From assembly GCA_015065845.1 (NCBI GenBank), contig SVPQ01000005.1, forward strand, positions 1 to 64,000: a stretch of 64,000 nucleotides of DNA, read 5' to 3'. Made by a program: the position numbers and the translations under genes. This document shows, piece after piece, positions 19,902-29,465 of this stretch. Each line of letters starts with the position of its first letter. The stretch's first letter is position 1. The notes beneath the pieces were generated by a model. It made no database searches and was not told where the DNA came from. It was given only the letters and a program-made list of their open reading frames with translations. This DNA comes from Oscillospiraceae bacterium (GTDB lineage: Bacteria > Bacillota > Clostridia > Oscillospirales > Acutalibacteraceae).

Positions 19902-20675
19902 ATGTCTGAAAAAGTAATTTTAGTATTAGTTGATGGTATGCGTCCTGATGGTATGATGCAGTGCGGTAATCCATTTGCAGAAAAACTCATAAAAGAGAGT
20001 ACATATTCTCTTACGGCACAGACTGTTATGCCATCTGTAACACTTCCTTGTCACCTGGCTTTATTCCATAGTGTTGACCCTATGCGCCATGGTATTTTAT
20101 CAAATACTTATGTACCACAGGTAAGACCGATTGAAAGCCTTTTTGACCGTCTTGATAACCATGACAAAAAATGTGCGTTTTTCTACACATGGGAAGAGTT
20201 AAGAGATTTAAGCAGACCTGACCATCTTCACACAGCACTTTGTTTGAATCAACACAAACAAAGCGATACCGACACAAAAATCACAGATGCGGCTATTAAA
20301 TATATCAACGAAGAAAATCCGGACTTTTTATTCCTCTATTTAGGTGAAACAGATGAAGTCGGCGGTCACGATTGTGGTTGGATGAGTGAGCAATATATGA
20401 AAAGCGTAAGCAAGGCTCTCTCTTGCACAGAAAAGCTCAAAAACAGTATTCCTGATGATTACACAATAATTCTTCTTGCAGACCACGGTGGTCACGACCG
20501 TTGCCATGGTGATGACATCCCTGAAGATATGACAATCCCGATTGTGTTCTGCGGCAATCGCTTCGAAAAGGGTAAAGAATTAGGCGCAATTTCAATTAAA
20601 GATGTTGCAGTGACAATTGCAAAGCTTCTCGAAGTAAGCCCTGCAAAAGAATGGGAAGGCGTAGCGGTTATCTGA
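19902..20675 (+). CDS. Alkaline phosphatase-superfamily phosphodiesterase / nucleotide pyrophosphatase-like
   Basis: VDGMRPDGM, SVTLPCHLALF, DHGGHDRCHGDD metal-binding motifs. Confidence 0.82.
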   Translation: MSEKVILVLVDGMRPDGMMQCGNPFAEKLIKESTYSLTAQTVMPSVTLPCHLALFHSVDPMRHGILSNTYVPQVRPIESLFDRLDNHDKKCAFFYTWEELRDLSRPDHLHTALCLNQHKQSDTDTKITDAAIKYINEENPDFLFLYLGETDEVGGHDCGWMSEQYMKSVSKALSCTEKLKNSIPDDYTIILLADHGGHDRCHGDDIPEDMTIPIVFCGNRFEKGKELGAISIKDVAVTIAKLLEVSPAKEWEGVAVI

Positions 20676-20702
20676 TTTTCTTGCGGTGCAGTGATTTGAA
20701 AT

Positions 20703-20743
20703 TACACTCCGATTGAAAAATTTTGATTTTTCAATCGGAGTGA
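20703..20743. terminator. Bidirectional hairpin terminator
   Basis: cactccgattgaaaaa ... tttttcaatcggagtg between convergent genes. Confidence 0.8.
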
Positions 20744-20747
20744 TTGT

Positions 20748-21755
20748 TTATTTCTCAATCTCTGCACCTTTGTAATAATGCTTTAAAATTTCATCATAAG
20801 TACTGCCTTGTCGTGCCATAAAGTCGGCACCATACTGGCTCATTCCGACTCCGTGACCGTAACCGCTTACTTTAAAAGTAACTTCGTTTTCGGTTGCGGT
20901 TATTTTAAATGCAGAACTTCTTAAAGAAAAAGCATTTCTTATTTGTTCACCGGTAAGACTTTTTTTATTTATTTCAATTTTTAAAACAGTTCCTGCTTTT
21001 GAAGTTTTGCTTTTGCCTGTTATATCTTTTAAATTCGCTTTCGAATTTATTGAAACATCAAGGTCTTTCATTATTGATATAAATTGCGATTTAGTGAATG
21101 TATTAGTTGATGAATATTGTGGGGAAAGTGTGTCACCACTGCTTTTTACACTTACTAAATACGGAATTTTTTCTCCCCACACATTTTCTGCGCTTTCTGT
21201 AGTGCCTGTACATATTGCAGAAAAAGCACACAGGCAATATTCACCGTCATAAGTTAAAAATTCTCCCTCGACCTCTTTTACAATTGTTTCCAGTTTGGAT
21301 TCGTATTTCTGGTAGTCTTCACCCCATTTTTCTTTGCGCTCTTCCCTTGTTAAGTAACCCTGGTGAGTGGCAGGGTTGTCTGAAATATCAGCACCATTTA
21401 TTTCGGATTTATTTTTTGAGTTTTTAAGCCTTAAACTATTTGTATAACAAGCAATTGCCTGTGCTTTCAATGCTTCTTCGTGGTACATAAGCGGCATTTC
21501 TGCCGCTACACTTCCACATACATATTCAAATTCGCTCACCGCTAAATTTTCCTTTGTATCACTTAAAAATACAGTGATAGTATCTGTAGTGGTATCACCG
21601 GACGAAATTGTTGTAGTTTCTTCTTCTCGGTTTTCACTTTGAATATTGTTGCTTACTACATTTTTTGATTCGGTGATACCACTACTCAGTATAGTAACGG
21701 GTGTAATTATTAGCGAAATGAATATAAAAATGATAGAAATTAAGTAATTTTTCAT
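20748..21755 (-). CDS. SpoIID/LytB domain protein (SpoIID-like)
   Basis: EYVCGSVAAEMPLMYHEEALKAQAIACYT and GHGVGMSQYGADFMARQGSTYDEILKHYYKGAEI. Confidence 0.9.
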   Translation of the reverse strand: MKNYLISIIFIFISLIITPVTILSSGITESKNVVSNNIQSENREEETTTISSGDTTTDTITVFLSDTKENLAVSEFEYVCGSVAAEMPLMYHEEALKAQAIACYTNSLRLKNSKNKSEINGADISDNPATHQGYLTREERKEKWGEDYQKYESKLETIVKEVEGEFLTYDGEYCLCAFSAICTGTTESAENVWGEKIPYLVSVKSSGDTLSPQYSSTNTFTKSQFISIMKDLDVSINSKANLKDITGKSKTSKAGTVLKIEINKKSLTGEQIRNAFSLRSSAFKITATENEVTFKVSGYGHGVGMSQYGADFMARQGSTYDEILKHYYKGAEIEK

Positions 21756-21874
21756 AATATTTATGATACCATCCTTTTGCTTTTATTATTGACTTTTCTT
21801 TTGTTTTGTTATAAAATAATATGAATTATTTTTTCATTTAATAACTTAGAGTAAAAAAGATTGGAGTGGAAATT

Positions 21875-23284
21875 TTGCCGACATATATTTCACCTATTCC
21901 TAACGATGCACTTACACCACTTTGCGATGAAATAAAAAAGAACAGTGCAATCTCTCAGGAATACTTTGAAAAATTTGATGTTAAAAGAGGCCTTCGTAAT
22001 CGTGACGGTAGTGGCGTTATGGCAGGTCTTAGTAAGATATGCTCGGTAGAAGGCTACTATATTAAAGACTGCGAGAGAACACCTATTGAAGGTAAACTTA
22101 TTTATCGCGGTATTGATTTACAGGATATAGTTACAGGTTGTAGAAGTGAGAATCGCTTTGGTTACGAAGAGGTTTCTTATTTACTCCTTTTTGGCAATCT
22201 ACCAACAAAAGAACAACTTGAGAATTTCAGAAAAATTCTTGCTGCTGCAAGGGAACTCCCTGAAGATTTTATTGAAGATATGATTATTAAAGCGCCATCA
22301 CCAAATATTATGAACAAACTTGCCCGTTCAGTACTTGCGCTTTATTCTTATGACGATAATCCTGACGATTTATCAATTGAAAATGTACTTCGTCAGAGTT
22401 TGCAGATTTTAGCACAGTTGCCTACAATTATGACTTATGCTTATCAGGTTAAAAGAAGGCATTACTACAAAAAGAGTATGTACATTCATCCAATTAAACC
22501 TGAACATTCAACTGCAGAGTCAATTCTTTATACAACCCGTTCAAACCGTACATTTACAGATGAAGAAGCAAAACTTTTAGACCTTTGTCTTATTCTTCAC
22601 GCAGAACACGGTGGCGGTAACAACTCCGCATTTGCAACACGAGTGCTTTCTTCAAGCGGCACTGATACATACGCTGCTCTTGCTGCTGGTATAGGTTCAC
22701 TTAAAGGTCCTCGTCACGGTGGTGCAAATATTAAAGTTGTTGAAATGCTCAATTACTTAAAGCAAGATGTAAGTGATATTACAAACGAAGGTCAGGTTGC
22801 TGACTTCCTTAAAAATGTTATAAATAAAAAAGCCGGTGACGGTAGTGGTCTTGTTTATGGTATGGGCCACGCGGTTTACACACTTTCTGACCCTCGTGAA
22901 AGAATTCTTAAAGCTGAAGCAGAAAGTTTTGCAGAAAAATCAGGTTTTGGTGATGAATTTAAAGCTCTTTCACTTATTGAAGAACTTACACCTGAAATTT
23001 TTGCAAAAGAAAAAGGTCAGAATAAAAAAATCTGTGCAAATATCGACCTCTATTCTGGCCTTATTTACCAGATGTTAAGAATTCCTGAAGACCTTTACAC
23101 TCCACTTTTTGCTATTGCTCGTGTGGCTGGTTGGTCTGCTCACAGAATTGAAGAACTCATTGCAGGTAACAGAGTAATAAGACCTGCCTATAAGAGCGTT
23201 GCTGCTCCTGCAAAATATGTTCCTATTGATGAAAGAAAAAGTGCAACAGGCACTTCAAAGTATATTCCTTTAGACGAAAGATGA
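21875..23284 (+). CDS. Citrate synthase family protein
   Basis: GKLIYRGIDLQDIV, LHAEHGGGNNSAFATRVLSSSGTDTYAALAAGIGSLKGPRHGGAN, GMGHAVYTLSDPR; TTG start at 21875 behind ggagtgg. Confidence 0.93.
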   Translation: MPTYISPIPNDALTPLCDEIKKNSAISQEYFEKFDVKRGLRNRDGSGVMAGLSKICSVEGYYIKDCERTPIEGKLIYRGIDLQDIVTGCRSENRFGYEEVSYLLLFGNLPTKEQLENFRKILAAARELPEDFIEDMIIKAPSPNIMNKLARSVLALYSYDDNPDDLSIENVLRQSLQILAQLPTIMTYAYQVKRRHYYKKSMYIHPIKPEHSTAESILYTTRSNRTFTDEEAKLLDLCLILHAEHGGGNNSAFATRVLSSSGTDTYAALAAGIGSLKGPRHGGANIKVVEMLNYLKQDVSDITNEGQVADFLKNVINKKAGDGSGLVYGMGHAVYTLSDPRERILKAEAESFAEKSGFGDEFKALSLIEELTPEIFAKEKGQNKKICANIDLYSGLIYQMLRIPEDLYTPLFAIARVAGWSAHRIEELIAGNRVIRPAYKSVAAPAKYVPIDERKSATGTSKYIPLDER

Positions 23285-23328
23285 ATTTGTTATATGGTTA
23301 TCATAAAAATAACAGGAAGGGTTAAGTT

Positions 23329-26300
23329 ATGAAGCGAATTAAAGGTGCTTATGAAGCAATTAAATTGCGTTATTTATTGTTCATATTTGCCGTTGCAACA
23401 CTCATTGCGTTGCCAGTAAGAGTTTATGAGCTTTTAGCGTTAGTTGATAATAAAACAGGCTTTTATACTGAAGACAGCGGAATAATCTATTTACTTTACG
23501 GAATTCTTTTGCTGGTTGTCGGTGCATTTATTATCCTTTCGTTTATGAGTAAAGAAGTACCATCACCGAAATTACCTGAAGGTAAAAATATGCTTTTAGG
23601 TGTTTCATCATCAGTTTTAGGTGTAGCCTTTTTAGTTGATGTATTTTCAGTATTATTTAAGATTTTACCATCAAGACAGGCTATGTCTGCTTATATGCCG
23701 ACTTTAAGTCAGAACATTACTGAAGCCGGTGGAGCGTTTATAATTCTCCAGTTGGTTTTTGCTGTCCTTTCAATATTCTATATTGGTGTATATGCTATTT
23801 CGCATTTAACAGGTAAAGGACAGTATAAGGAATTTAAAATTTTAGCACTCTCACCTTTGTGCTGGGCTATTACAAGACTTGTTTCAAAACTTATGAATGC
23901 TATAAGTTTTACGAGTGTTTCAGAGTTACTCTTTGAAATTATTATGCTTGTATTTCTTATGCTTTTCTTCCTTACATTCGCAAGAATTACCTCAGGTATT
24001 TTTACTGAAGACAGTATGTGGGGAATTTATGGTTATGGTCTTTCGGCGGCACTTTTTGCGGGACTTATTACTATTCCGAGATTAGTAATGATTGTCGTGG
24101 GCAGAGGTACAGTTGAAAGTAATCCTTTTAATTTTGCTGATATTGCGTGCCTTATATTTATCGTTTCATATATTTTTGCTTCTCTCGGTATAGGTTTTAA
24201 ATCAAGCGGTGAAGATTATTACGATAACACTGGTGAGTTCGGTAATTCAGACGATGATTACGAAGAAGAAATTATAGCAACAAATGCAGGTATTCCGAAG
24301 CGTACAGATGAATCTTTACCAATAATCACATCACGCCCACAAGCAGTAAAAGTGGAAGAACCTGAAAAAGAGGTTATTCACGAAGAAAGCAAAAATGATG
24401 ATATCGGTGATTTAATTAACGAAAATAACGAAGTTTATAGTTTCAGTGAGTCAAACCCATTCGCAGAAAATACAAGTAGTTTTGAAGAAAGTGAAGAGAC
24501 TTTTGTTGAAAATAGTGCGAATGATGATATATACTCAAATACCACTTCTTATGAAGGTAATGTTGGAAGTTACAGTGCTGAAGTTTCATATACACCGGAA
24601 GTGAGTCCGATTATAAATGAAACTCCGGTAGCGGAAACTTATACTGCACCTGTAAATGCTGAACCTGTAAAGCGTGGCAGAGGCAGACCAAGAAAAAACC
24701 CACTTCCTGAAGAAATACCTGCACCGGCAGTAGAAACTCCGGTTGAAGAAGTAAAACGCGGTCGCGGAAGACCAAGAAAAAATCCACTCCCTGAGACTAC
24801 TGCTACAGCTGTTGCAACTCAGTTGCAATCTGCAGGGGTACAGGAAGCACCAGTAGAAGAAGTAAAACGCGGTCGTGGCAGACCAAGAAAGAACCCTGTT
24901 CCAGAACCAGTTCCGCAGGAAGAAAAACGCGGTCGCGGAAGACCTAAAAAAGTTCTTACTCCTGAACAAATAGCTGAAATGGAAGCAGCGGCTGCTGCAA
25001 AACAGGCAGAAAAAGAAAGAAAAGCAGAAGAGCGCCGTCTGGCAGAAGAAGCAAGACGCGCTGAAATGGAAAGACGAGCAGAAGAACGCCGCTTAGCACA
25101 GGAAGCAAAAAAAGCAGAAGCAGAAAGAAAAGCAGAAGAACGCCGTCTGGCTCAGGAAGCAAGACGAGCAGAGGCTGCCAGAATTGCTGAAGAAAAAAGA
25201 TTAGCGGCAGAAGCTAAAAAAGCAGAAGCAGCGAGAATTGCCGAAGAAAAAAGATTAGCAGAGGAAGCTCGTAAAGCAGAAGAAGCAAGGATTGCTGAAG
25301 AACTCAGAAAACGCGAAGAAGCTCGTAAAGCGGAAGAGGCAAGACTGGCAGAAGAAGCAAGAAAAGCAGAAGAAGCACGCAGACTTGAAGAAGAAAGAAA
25401 GCGTGCAGAAGCAGAAAGAATAAGACTTGAAGAAGAGCGTAAAGCTGAACTTATAAGGAAAGCGGAAGAGGCTCGTAGAGCAGAGGAAGCTAGAATTGCT
25501 GAAAAGGCACGACTTCTTGAAGAACAAAGAAAAGCAGAAGAGGCTCGTAAAGCAGAAGAAGCTAGAATTGCCGAAGAAGTCAGAAGACGCGAAGCAGCAA
25601 GATTAGCGGAAGAAGCTCGTAAAGCAGAAGAGGCTCGTCGTATTGAAGAAATGCGTCGTCTTGAAGAACAAAGAAAAGCAGAAGAAGCAAGAAGACAAGC
25701 CGAAGAAGAGGCAAGACGCCAGGCAGAAGCTCGTAGAGCTGAAGAACTGAGAAGGGCTGAAGAAGCAAGACTCAGAGAAGAAGCAAGACGCAAAATGGAA
25801 GAAACAAAGCGTCAGGCAGAAGAAGCTCGTAGAGCAGAAGAACTGAGAAAAGCAGAAATGGCTCGTAAAGCAGAAGAAGCAAGAAAAGCCGCAAAACTTT
25901 CTGTTGAGGGCATAGTTGATGTTGCAGTAAAAGGTTCAGGTGCGACAGTTGATGCTACTATGAAAAAACCTGCTCCACCACCAATGGTATCTCCTAAGAA
26001 AACCGCAAAATCAGAACCTGTTGTTGAAGGCAGAAATGAAAAGATTTCAGTTGCACCACCTGAACAAGTGACTTATACTACAAGTGGTGATGATGAATAC
26101 GAAATTTACGAAGAGTACATTTCATTTGATGACAGAGTGGAAGAGGAAGAAGTTGCACCGGCAGATTTTGGCAGACTTTCATATATTGATTTGTATGATA
26201 ATAACGAGGATACTGATGATGACTTCGTTTTCTCTGAAGCTGAAGAAGAAAAAGAAGATGATGGTGAATTTAACTATGGCGTTAAAGTCGTAAGAAAGAG

Positions 26301-26454
26301 AAAACGCCAAGCTCCTGATTCTAACGAAAAAGCACCTGTTAGAGAAATTGTTTTAACAGATGAAAATGCACCGGAAGTTCAACCAAATATTGATGGTAAT
26401 GCAATGCTTTCGCTTGCAGAAATGAAAAAACGAAATAATAAGAATAGATTTTAG
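23329..26454 (+). CDS. Multi-TM protein with four AT-hook motifs and long Ala/Glu/Arg-rich helical region
   Basis: ~300 aa polytopic N-terminus; KRGRGRPRKNP x3 plus KRGRGRPKK; ~300 aa EEARKAEEAR-type segment; acidic C-terminus. Confidence 0.85.
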   Translation: MKRIKGAYEAIKLRYLLFIFAVATLIALPVRVYELLALVDNKTGFYTEDSGIIYLLYGILLLVVGAFIILSFMSKEVPSPKLPEGKNMLLGVSSSVLGVAFLVDVFSVLFKILPSRQAMSAYMPTLSQNITEAGGAFIILQLVFAVLSIFYIGVYAISHLTGKGQYKEFKILALSPLCWAITRLVSKLMNAISFTSVSELLFEIIMLVFLMLFFLTFARITSGIFTEDSMWGIYGYGLSAALFAGLITIPRLVMIVVGRGTVESNPFNFADIACLIFIVSYIFASLGIGFKSSGEDYYDNTGEFGNSDDDYEEEIIATNAGIPKRTDESLPIITSRPQAVKVEEPEKEVIHEESKNDDIGDLINENNEVYSFSESNPFAENTSSFEESEETFVENSANDDIYSNTTSYEGNVGSYSAEVSYTPEVSPIINETPVAETYTAPVNAEPVKRGRGRPRKNPLPEEIPAPAVETPVEEVKRGRGRPRKNPLPETTATAVATQLQSAGVQEAPVEEVKRGRGRPRKNPVPEPVPQEEKRGRGRPKKVLTPEQIAEMEAAAAAKQAEKERKAEERRLAEEARRAEMERRAEERRLAQEAKKAEAERKAEERRLAQEARRAEAARIAEEKRLAAEAKKAEAARIAEEKRLAEEARKAEEARIAEELRKREEARKAEEARLAEEARKAEEARRLEEERKRAEAERIRLEEERKAELIRKAEEARRAEEARIAEKARLLEEQRKAEEARKAEEARIAEEVRRREAARLAEEARKAEEARRIEEMRRLEEQRKAEEARRQAEEEARRQAEARRAEELRRAEEARLREEARRKMEETKRQAEEARRAEELRKAEMARKAEEARKAAKLSVEGIVDVAVKGSGATVDATMKKPAPPPMVSPKKTAKSEPVVEGRNEKISVAPPEQVTYTTSGDDEYEIYEEYISFDDRVEEEEVAPADFGRLSYIDLYDNNEDTDDDFVFSEAEEEKEDDGEFNYGVKVVRKRKRQAPDSNEKAPVREIVLTDENAPEVQPNIDGNAMLSLAEMKKRNNKNRF
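24670..24951 (+). repeat. Four in-frame AT-hook coding repeats (24670-24702, 24754-24786, 24865-24897, 24925-24951)
   Basis: Codons for K-R-G-R-G-R-P-R/K-K recur four times with variable linkers. Confidence 0.9.
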
Positions 26455-26464
26455 GGAGTAAACA

Positions 26465-27397
26465 ATGTTTATTCAGAATATGTCGATGGCTGCACAGCAA
26501 GTTGCTATTCTTTACCTGATAGTTGCGGTCGGTTTTATAGCCGACCGCATTGGTATTTTTAAGCAAACTACTGCAAAGCTATCAAATGATTTACTTTTTT
26601 ATGTAATTACACCAGTTGTGATTGTTCAGTCATTTTTGAATATGGAATTCAACAAAGAGACAATAAGTTCATTTTTACTTGCGTTTGTCTGTATGTTTAC
26701 AACACTTGTTGTAGGCATTTTTATAGTTATTCCGTTTTTCAGAAAAGATAAAGATAACTCGTCAATTTATAAATATGCTGTAAGTTATGGCAATATGGGT
26801 TATATGGCGTTACCACTTTGTCAGTCGCTTTTAGGCAGTGAAGGTGTGTTTTATTGCTCAGCGGGTGTAGTAGCATTTAATATTCTTTCATTTGTTCATG
26901 GTATATGGCTTATGAAAAAAGGTACTGAAAACGATGAAGGATTTAAAATAAAAACTATAGTTTTAAATCCGGGAGTGTTATCTGTTGCAGTCGGTTTGCC
27001 TTTGTTTATATCGGGTCTTGAGTTACCTGAGATTATAAATGGTGCAGTTACCCATATTGCAAATTTAAACACCCCGCTTGCTATGATATTTTTAGGTACT
27101 TATATTGCAAATTCAGATTTGAAAGCAATGTTTAAACAAAAGCAGAATTATTTTGTGGCATTTTTAAAACTTCTTGTATTGCCTGCAATTATGTTTGCGA
27201 TTTTTAAATTAATTGGTCTTTCAGGTACAATTATTACTGCTTGTATGATTTCGGCTTCTGTGCCAAGTGCTACAAATACAGTAATGTTTGCGGCAAAATA
27301 CGGAAAGGATACAGGTGTTGCATCAACGGTGGTGGCTTTCTGTTCACTTCTTTCAGTTCTGACAATTCCTGTAATGATTGCATTGAGTCGTGTGTAA
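26465..27397 (+). CDS. AEC family (auxin efflux carrier-like) transporter
   Basis: ~10 hydrophobic segments; NMGYMALPLCQSLLGSEG and MISASVPSATNTVMFAAKYG. Confidence 0.82.
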   Translation: MFIQNMSMAAQQVAILYLIVAVGFIADRIGIFKQTTAKLSNDLLFYVITPVVIVQSFLNMEFNKETISSFLLAFVCMFTTLVVGIFIVIPFFRKDKDNSSIYKYAVSYGNMGYMALPLCQSLLGSEGVFYCSAGVVAFNILSFVHGIWLMKKGTENDEGFKIKTIVLNPGVLSVAVGLPLFISGLELPEIINGAVTHIANLNTPLAMIFLGTYIANSDLKAMFKQKQNYFVAFLKLLVLPAIMFAIFKLIGLSGTIITACMISASVPSATNTVMFAAKYGKDTGVASTVVAFCSLLSVLTIPVMIALSRV

Positions 27398-28202
27398 TAT
27401 ATTTAATTTGAAAAATTTGCCGTTTTATGATTTGTTACCCATTGGTGTTTGTAGTTTTGAGAAAATAAAAAGTGATTTATTTGAATGTAGGGCAAAAAAT
27501 CGTATACCCGTAAACGCAAAAAGTGTAATTGTTTATTTGTTTCCCTATTATTTGGGCGAAGAATATTATCAAAAATCCAATCTTTCTAAATATGCAGTTC
27601 CTGATGATTACCACAAAATATGTGGTGAGTATTTAAAAAAGGTGGTATCATATTTAAAAGAAGAATATCCTGATTACTCATTTGAATATTTCTGCGACAA
27701 TTCACCAATTAATGAAGTTTACGCCGCTTGTCTTTCTGGACTTGGTGTGAAAGGCGAAAATTCACTTTTGATTAATGAAACTTATGGTAGTTTTTGTTTT
27801 ATAGGTGAAATTGTTACTGATTTGGACATTACAGTTGAAGAAAATGAGATTAAAACTTGTTTCCAATGTGGTTTGTGTGAAAAAAATTGCATAAACAATG
27901 CTTTATATAAAGGCAAAGTGGATGAAAATAAATGCTTTTCTGCAATTACCCAGAAAAAAGGCGAATTGACAGAAGCAGAAGCAGAACTTATAAGAAAAAG
28001 CAAATGTATATGGGGTTGTGATATTTGTCAGAATATCTGCCCTATGAATAAAAGTATTAAAACTACACCGATAAAAGAATTTTATAAAACAGCAAAAGCA
28101 GTTTATAAAGATGAAAGTGATTACAATAAAAACAGAGCATTCTCATGGCGTAAACAAGATGTGATAGAAAGAAATCTTGAAATATCAGGTTGTAAATTTT
28201 AA
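27390..28202 (+). CDS. Epoxyqueuosine reductase (QueG)-like double 4Fe-4S protein
   Basis: CFQCGLCEKNCINNAL and CIWGCDICQNICPMNK cluster motifs. Confidence 0.72.
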   Translation: MCNIFNLKNLPFYDLLPIGVCSFEKIKSDLFECRAKNRIPVNAKSVIVYLFPYYLGEEYYQKSNLSKYAVPDDYHKICGEYLKKVVSYLKEEYPDYSFEYFCDNSPINEVYAACLSGLGVKGENSLLINETYGSFCFIGEIVTDLDITVEENEIKTCFQCGLCEKNCINNALYKGKVDENKCFSAITQKKGELTEAEAELIRKSKCIWGCDICQNICPMNKSIKTTPIKEFYKTAKAVYKDESDYNKNRAFSWRKQDVIERNLEISGCKF

Positions 28203-28250
28203 TAAAATCGTTTATAATAAAATATAGTAACAATATACGGAGGTGCACTT

Positions 28251-28577
28251 ATGAAACTTTTAATAGGCATAGTTAACAGTGATGACGCTAATGAACTTCT
28301 CGGTGAAATGAATAAAAAATCATTTCAGGCAACTAAACTTTCAACTTCAGGCGGTTTTTTAAAGACAGGTAATGTGACATTTCTTGTTGGTGTTGAAGAA
28401 GAAAGAGTAGATGAACTTATTGAGATTTTTAAGAATTGTTGTTCAAGAAGAACTCAGATGGTTCCTACTGCGCCACCATTTATCGGTGAAGGTTTTTTAA
28501 GTGCTTCACCTGTTGAAATAACAATCGGCGGGGCAACAATTTTTGTTATAGATATGGAAAAGTTTATTAAATTATGA
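28251..28577 (+). CDS. darA: Cyclic-di-AMP receptor (DarA/PstA, YaaQ family)
   Basis: MKLLIGIVNSDDANELLGEMNKKSFQATKLSTSGGFLKTGNVTFLVGVEEERVDELI; followed by holB-ricT as in Firmicutes. Confidence 0.92.
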   Translation: MKLLIGIVNSDDANELLGEMNKKSFQATKLSTSGGFLKTGNVTFLVGVEEERVDELIEIFKNCCSRRTQMVPTAPPFIGEGFLSASPVEITIGGATIFVIDMEKFIKL

Positions 28578-29449
28578 GTTTTAATGTAGATAGTTTAAAT
28601 GAACAGAAAAAGCAGGAACTTTTGAAAACTGTTTCGGGTGGCAGAAGACCGCACGCAGTTCTTATTGATGGCGGAACTGAAAAAGAGCGTGAAGAAATAG
28701 CTTACCTTCTGGCGAAAATTTATGTTTGCGAAAATGCAGAAGACATTACACCTTGCAATTCCTGTTCGTCTTGCAGAAAATCTGATGAGAAAATTCATCC
28801 GGATATAATAAGAGTTACTAAGGACCCTGATAGAAAATACTACAGAAAAAACGAAGATGTAAGACCAATTGTTGAAGATGCTTATCAGACACCCAACGAA
28901 GCAAAAGTAAGGGTAATTATTATTCCCGAGATGCAGTTGATGAAAGTAGAAAGCCAGAATGTTCTTCTTAAAATTTTAGAAGAACCACCAACATATACGG
29001 CGTTTATTCTTACTTCAGAAAGTGCAAACAATGTTATAGGAACTGTACTTTCAAGAGTTTCGCGTTTCAGAATAGGCGAAAGTTGCAATGATTTGGTTTT
29101 TAAAGAAAAAACACTTGAAATTGTAAAAAATATTTCAGAGGCATTGTCATCTAATTATGAATTTGATATAATATCTGCTACTGCATCGCTTGATGGTAAT
29201 AAACAGCGAATAGTAGAAACACTTACAGCGTTAGCAATATTTTTCAGAGATGCATTAGCAATAAAAAATGGTAGTAAATCATTAATAAAAGATTTGGAAC
29301 AAGAAGCAGAAAAAGTTGCTTTTTCTTTTTCTGTGGAAACACTTTTAAGATATTATGAAAGCACAAACGAATTACTTAAATTGACGCAAGGAAATCCTAA
29401 TTACAATCTTTTGGTAGCACAGTTATGTGTTAATTTGAGAAATAAATAA
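28574..29449 (+). CDS. holB: DNA polymerase III subunit delta'
   Basis: Zn cysteines CNSCSSCRK, QNVLLKILEEPPTYTAFILTSES, LSRVSRFRI. Confidence 0.88.
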   Translation: MSFNVDSLNEQKKQELLKTVSGGRRPHAVLIDGGTEKEREEIAYLLAKIYVCENAEDITPCNSCSSCRKSDEKIHPDIIRVTKDPDRKYYRKNEDVRPIVEDAYQTPNEAKVRVIIIPEMQLMKVESQNVLLKILEEPPTYTAFILTSESANNVIGTVLSRVSRFRIGESCNDLVFKEKTLEIVKNISEALSSNYEFDIISATASLDGNKQRIVETLTALAIFFRDALAIKNGSKSLIKDLEQEAEKVAFSFSVETLLRYYESTNELLKLTQGNPNYNLLVAQLCVNLRNK

Positions 29450-29465
29450 GACTTGGAGATACATT

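Noticed and set aside
25152-25793. 213-aa minus-strand ORF (and 25255-25527, 25580-25768)
   Set aside because: Antisense to the GAA/GCA/AGA-rich helix-coding region; Ser/Ala/Leu-rich output is a codon-composition shadow.
23329-26454. Eukaryotic contamination because of AT-hooks
   Set aside because: Bacterial SD, compact intergenic spacing, matching codon usage and flanking bacterial genes.
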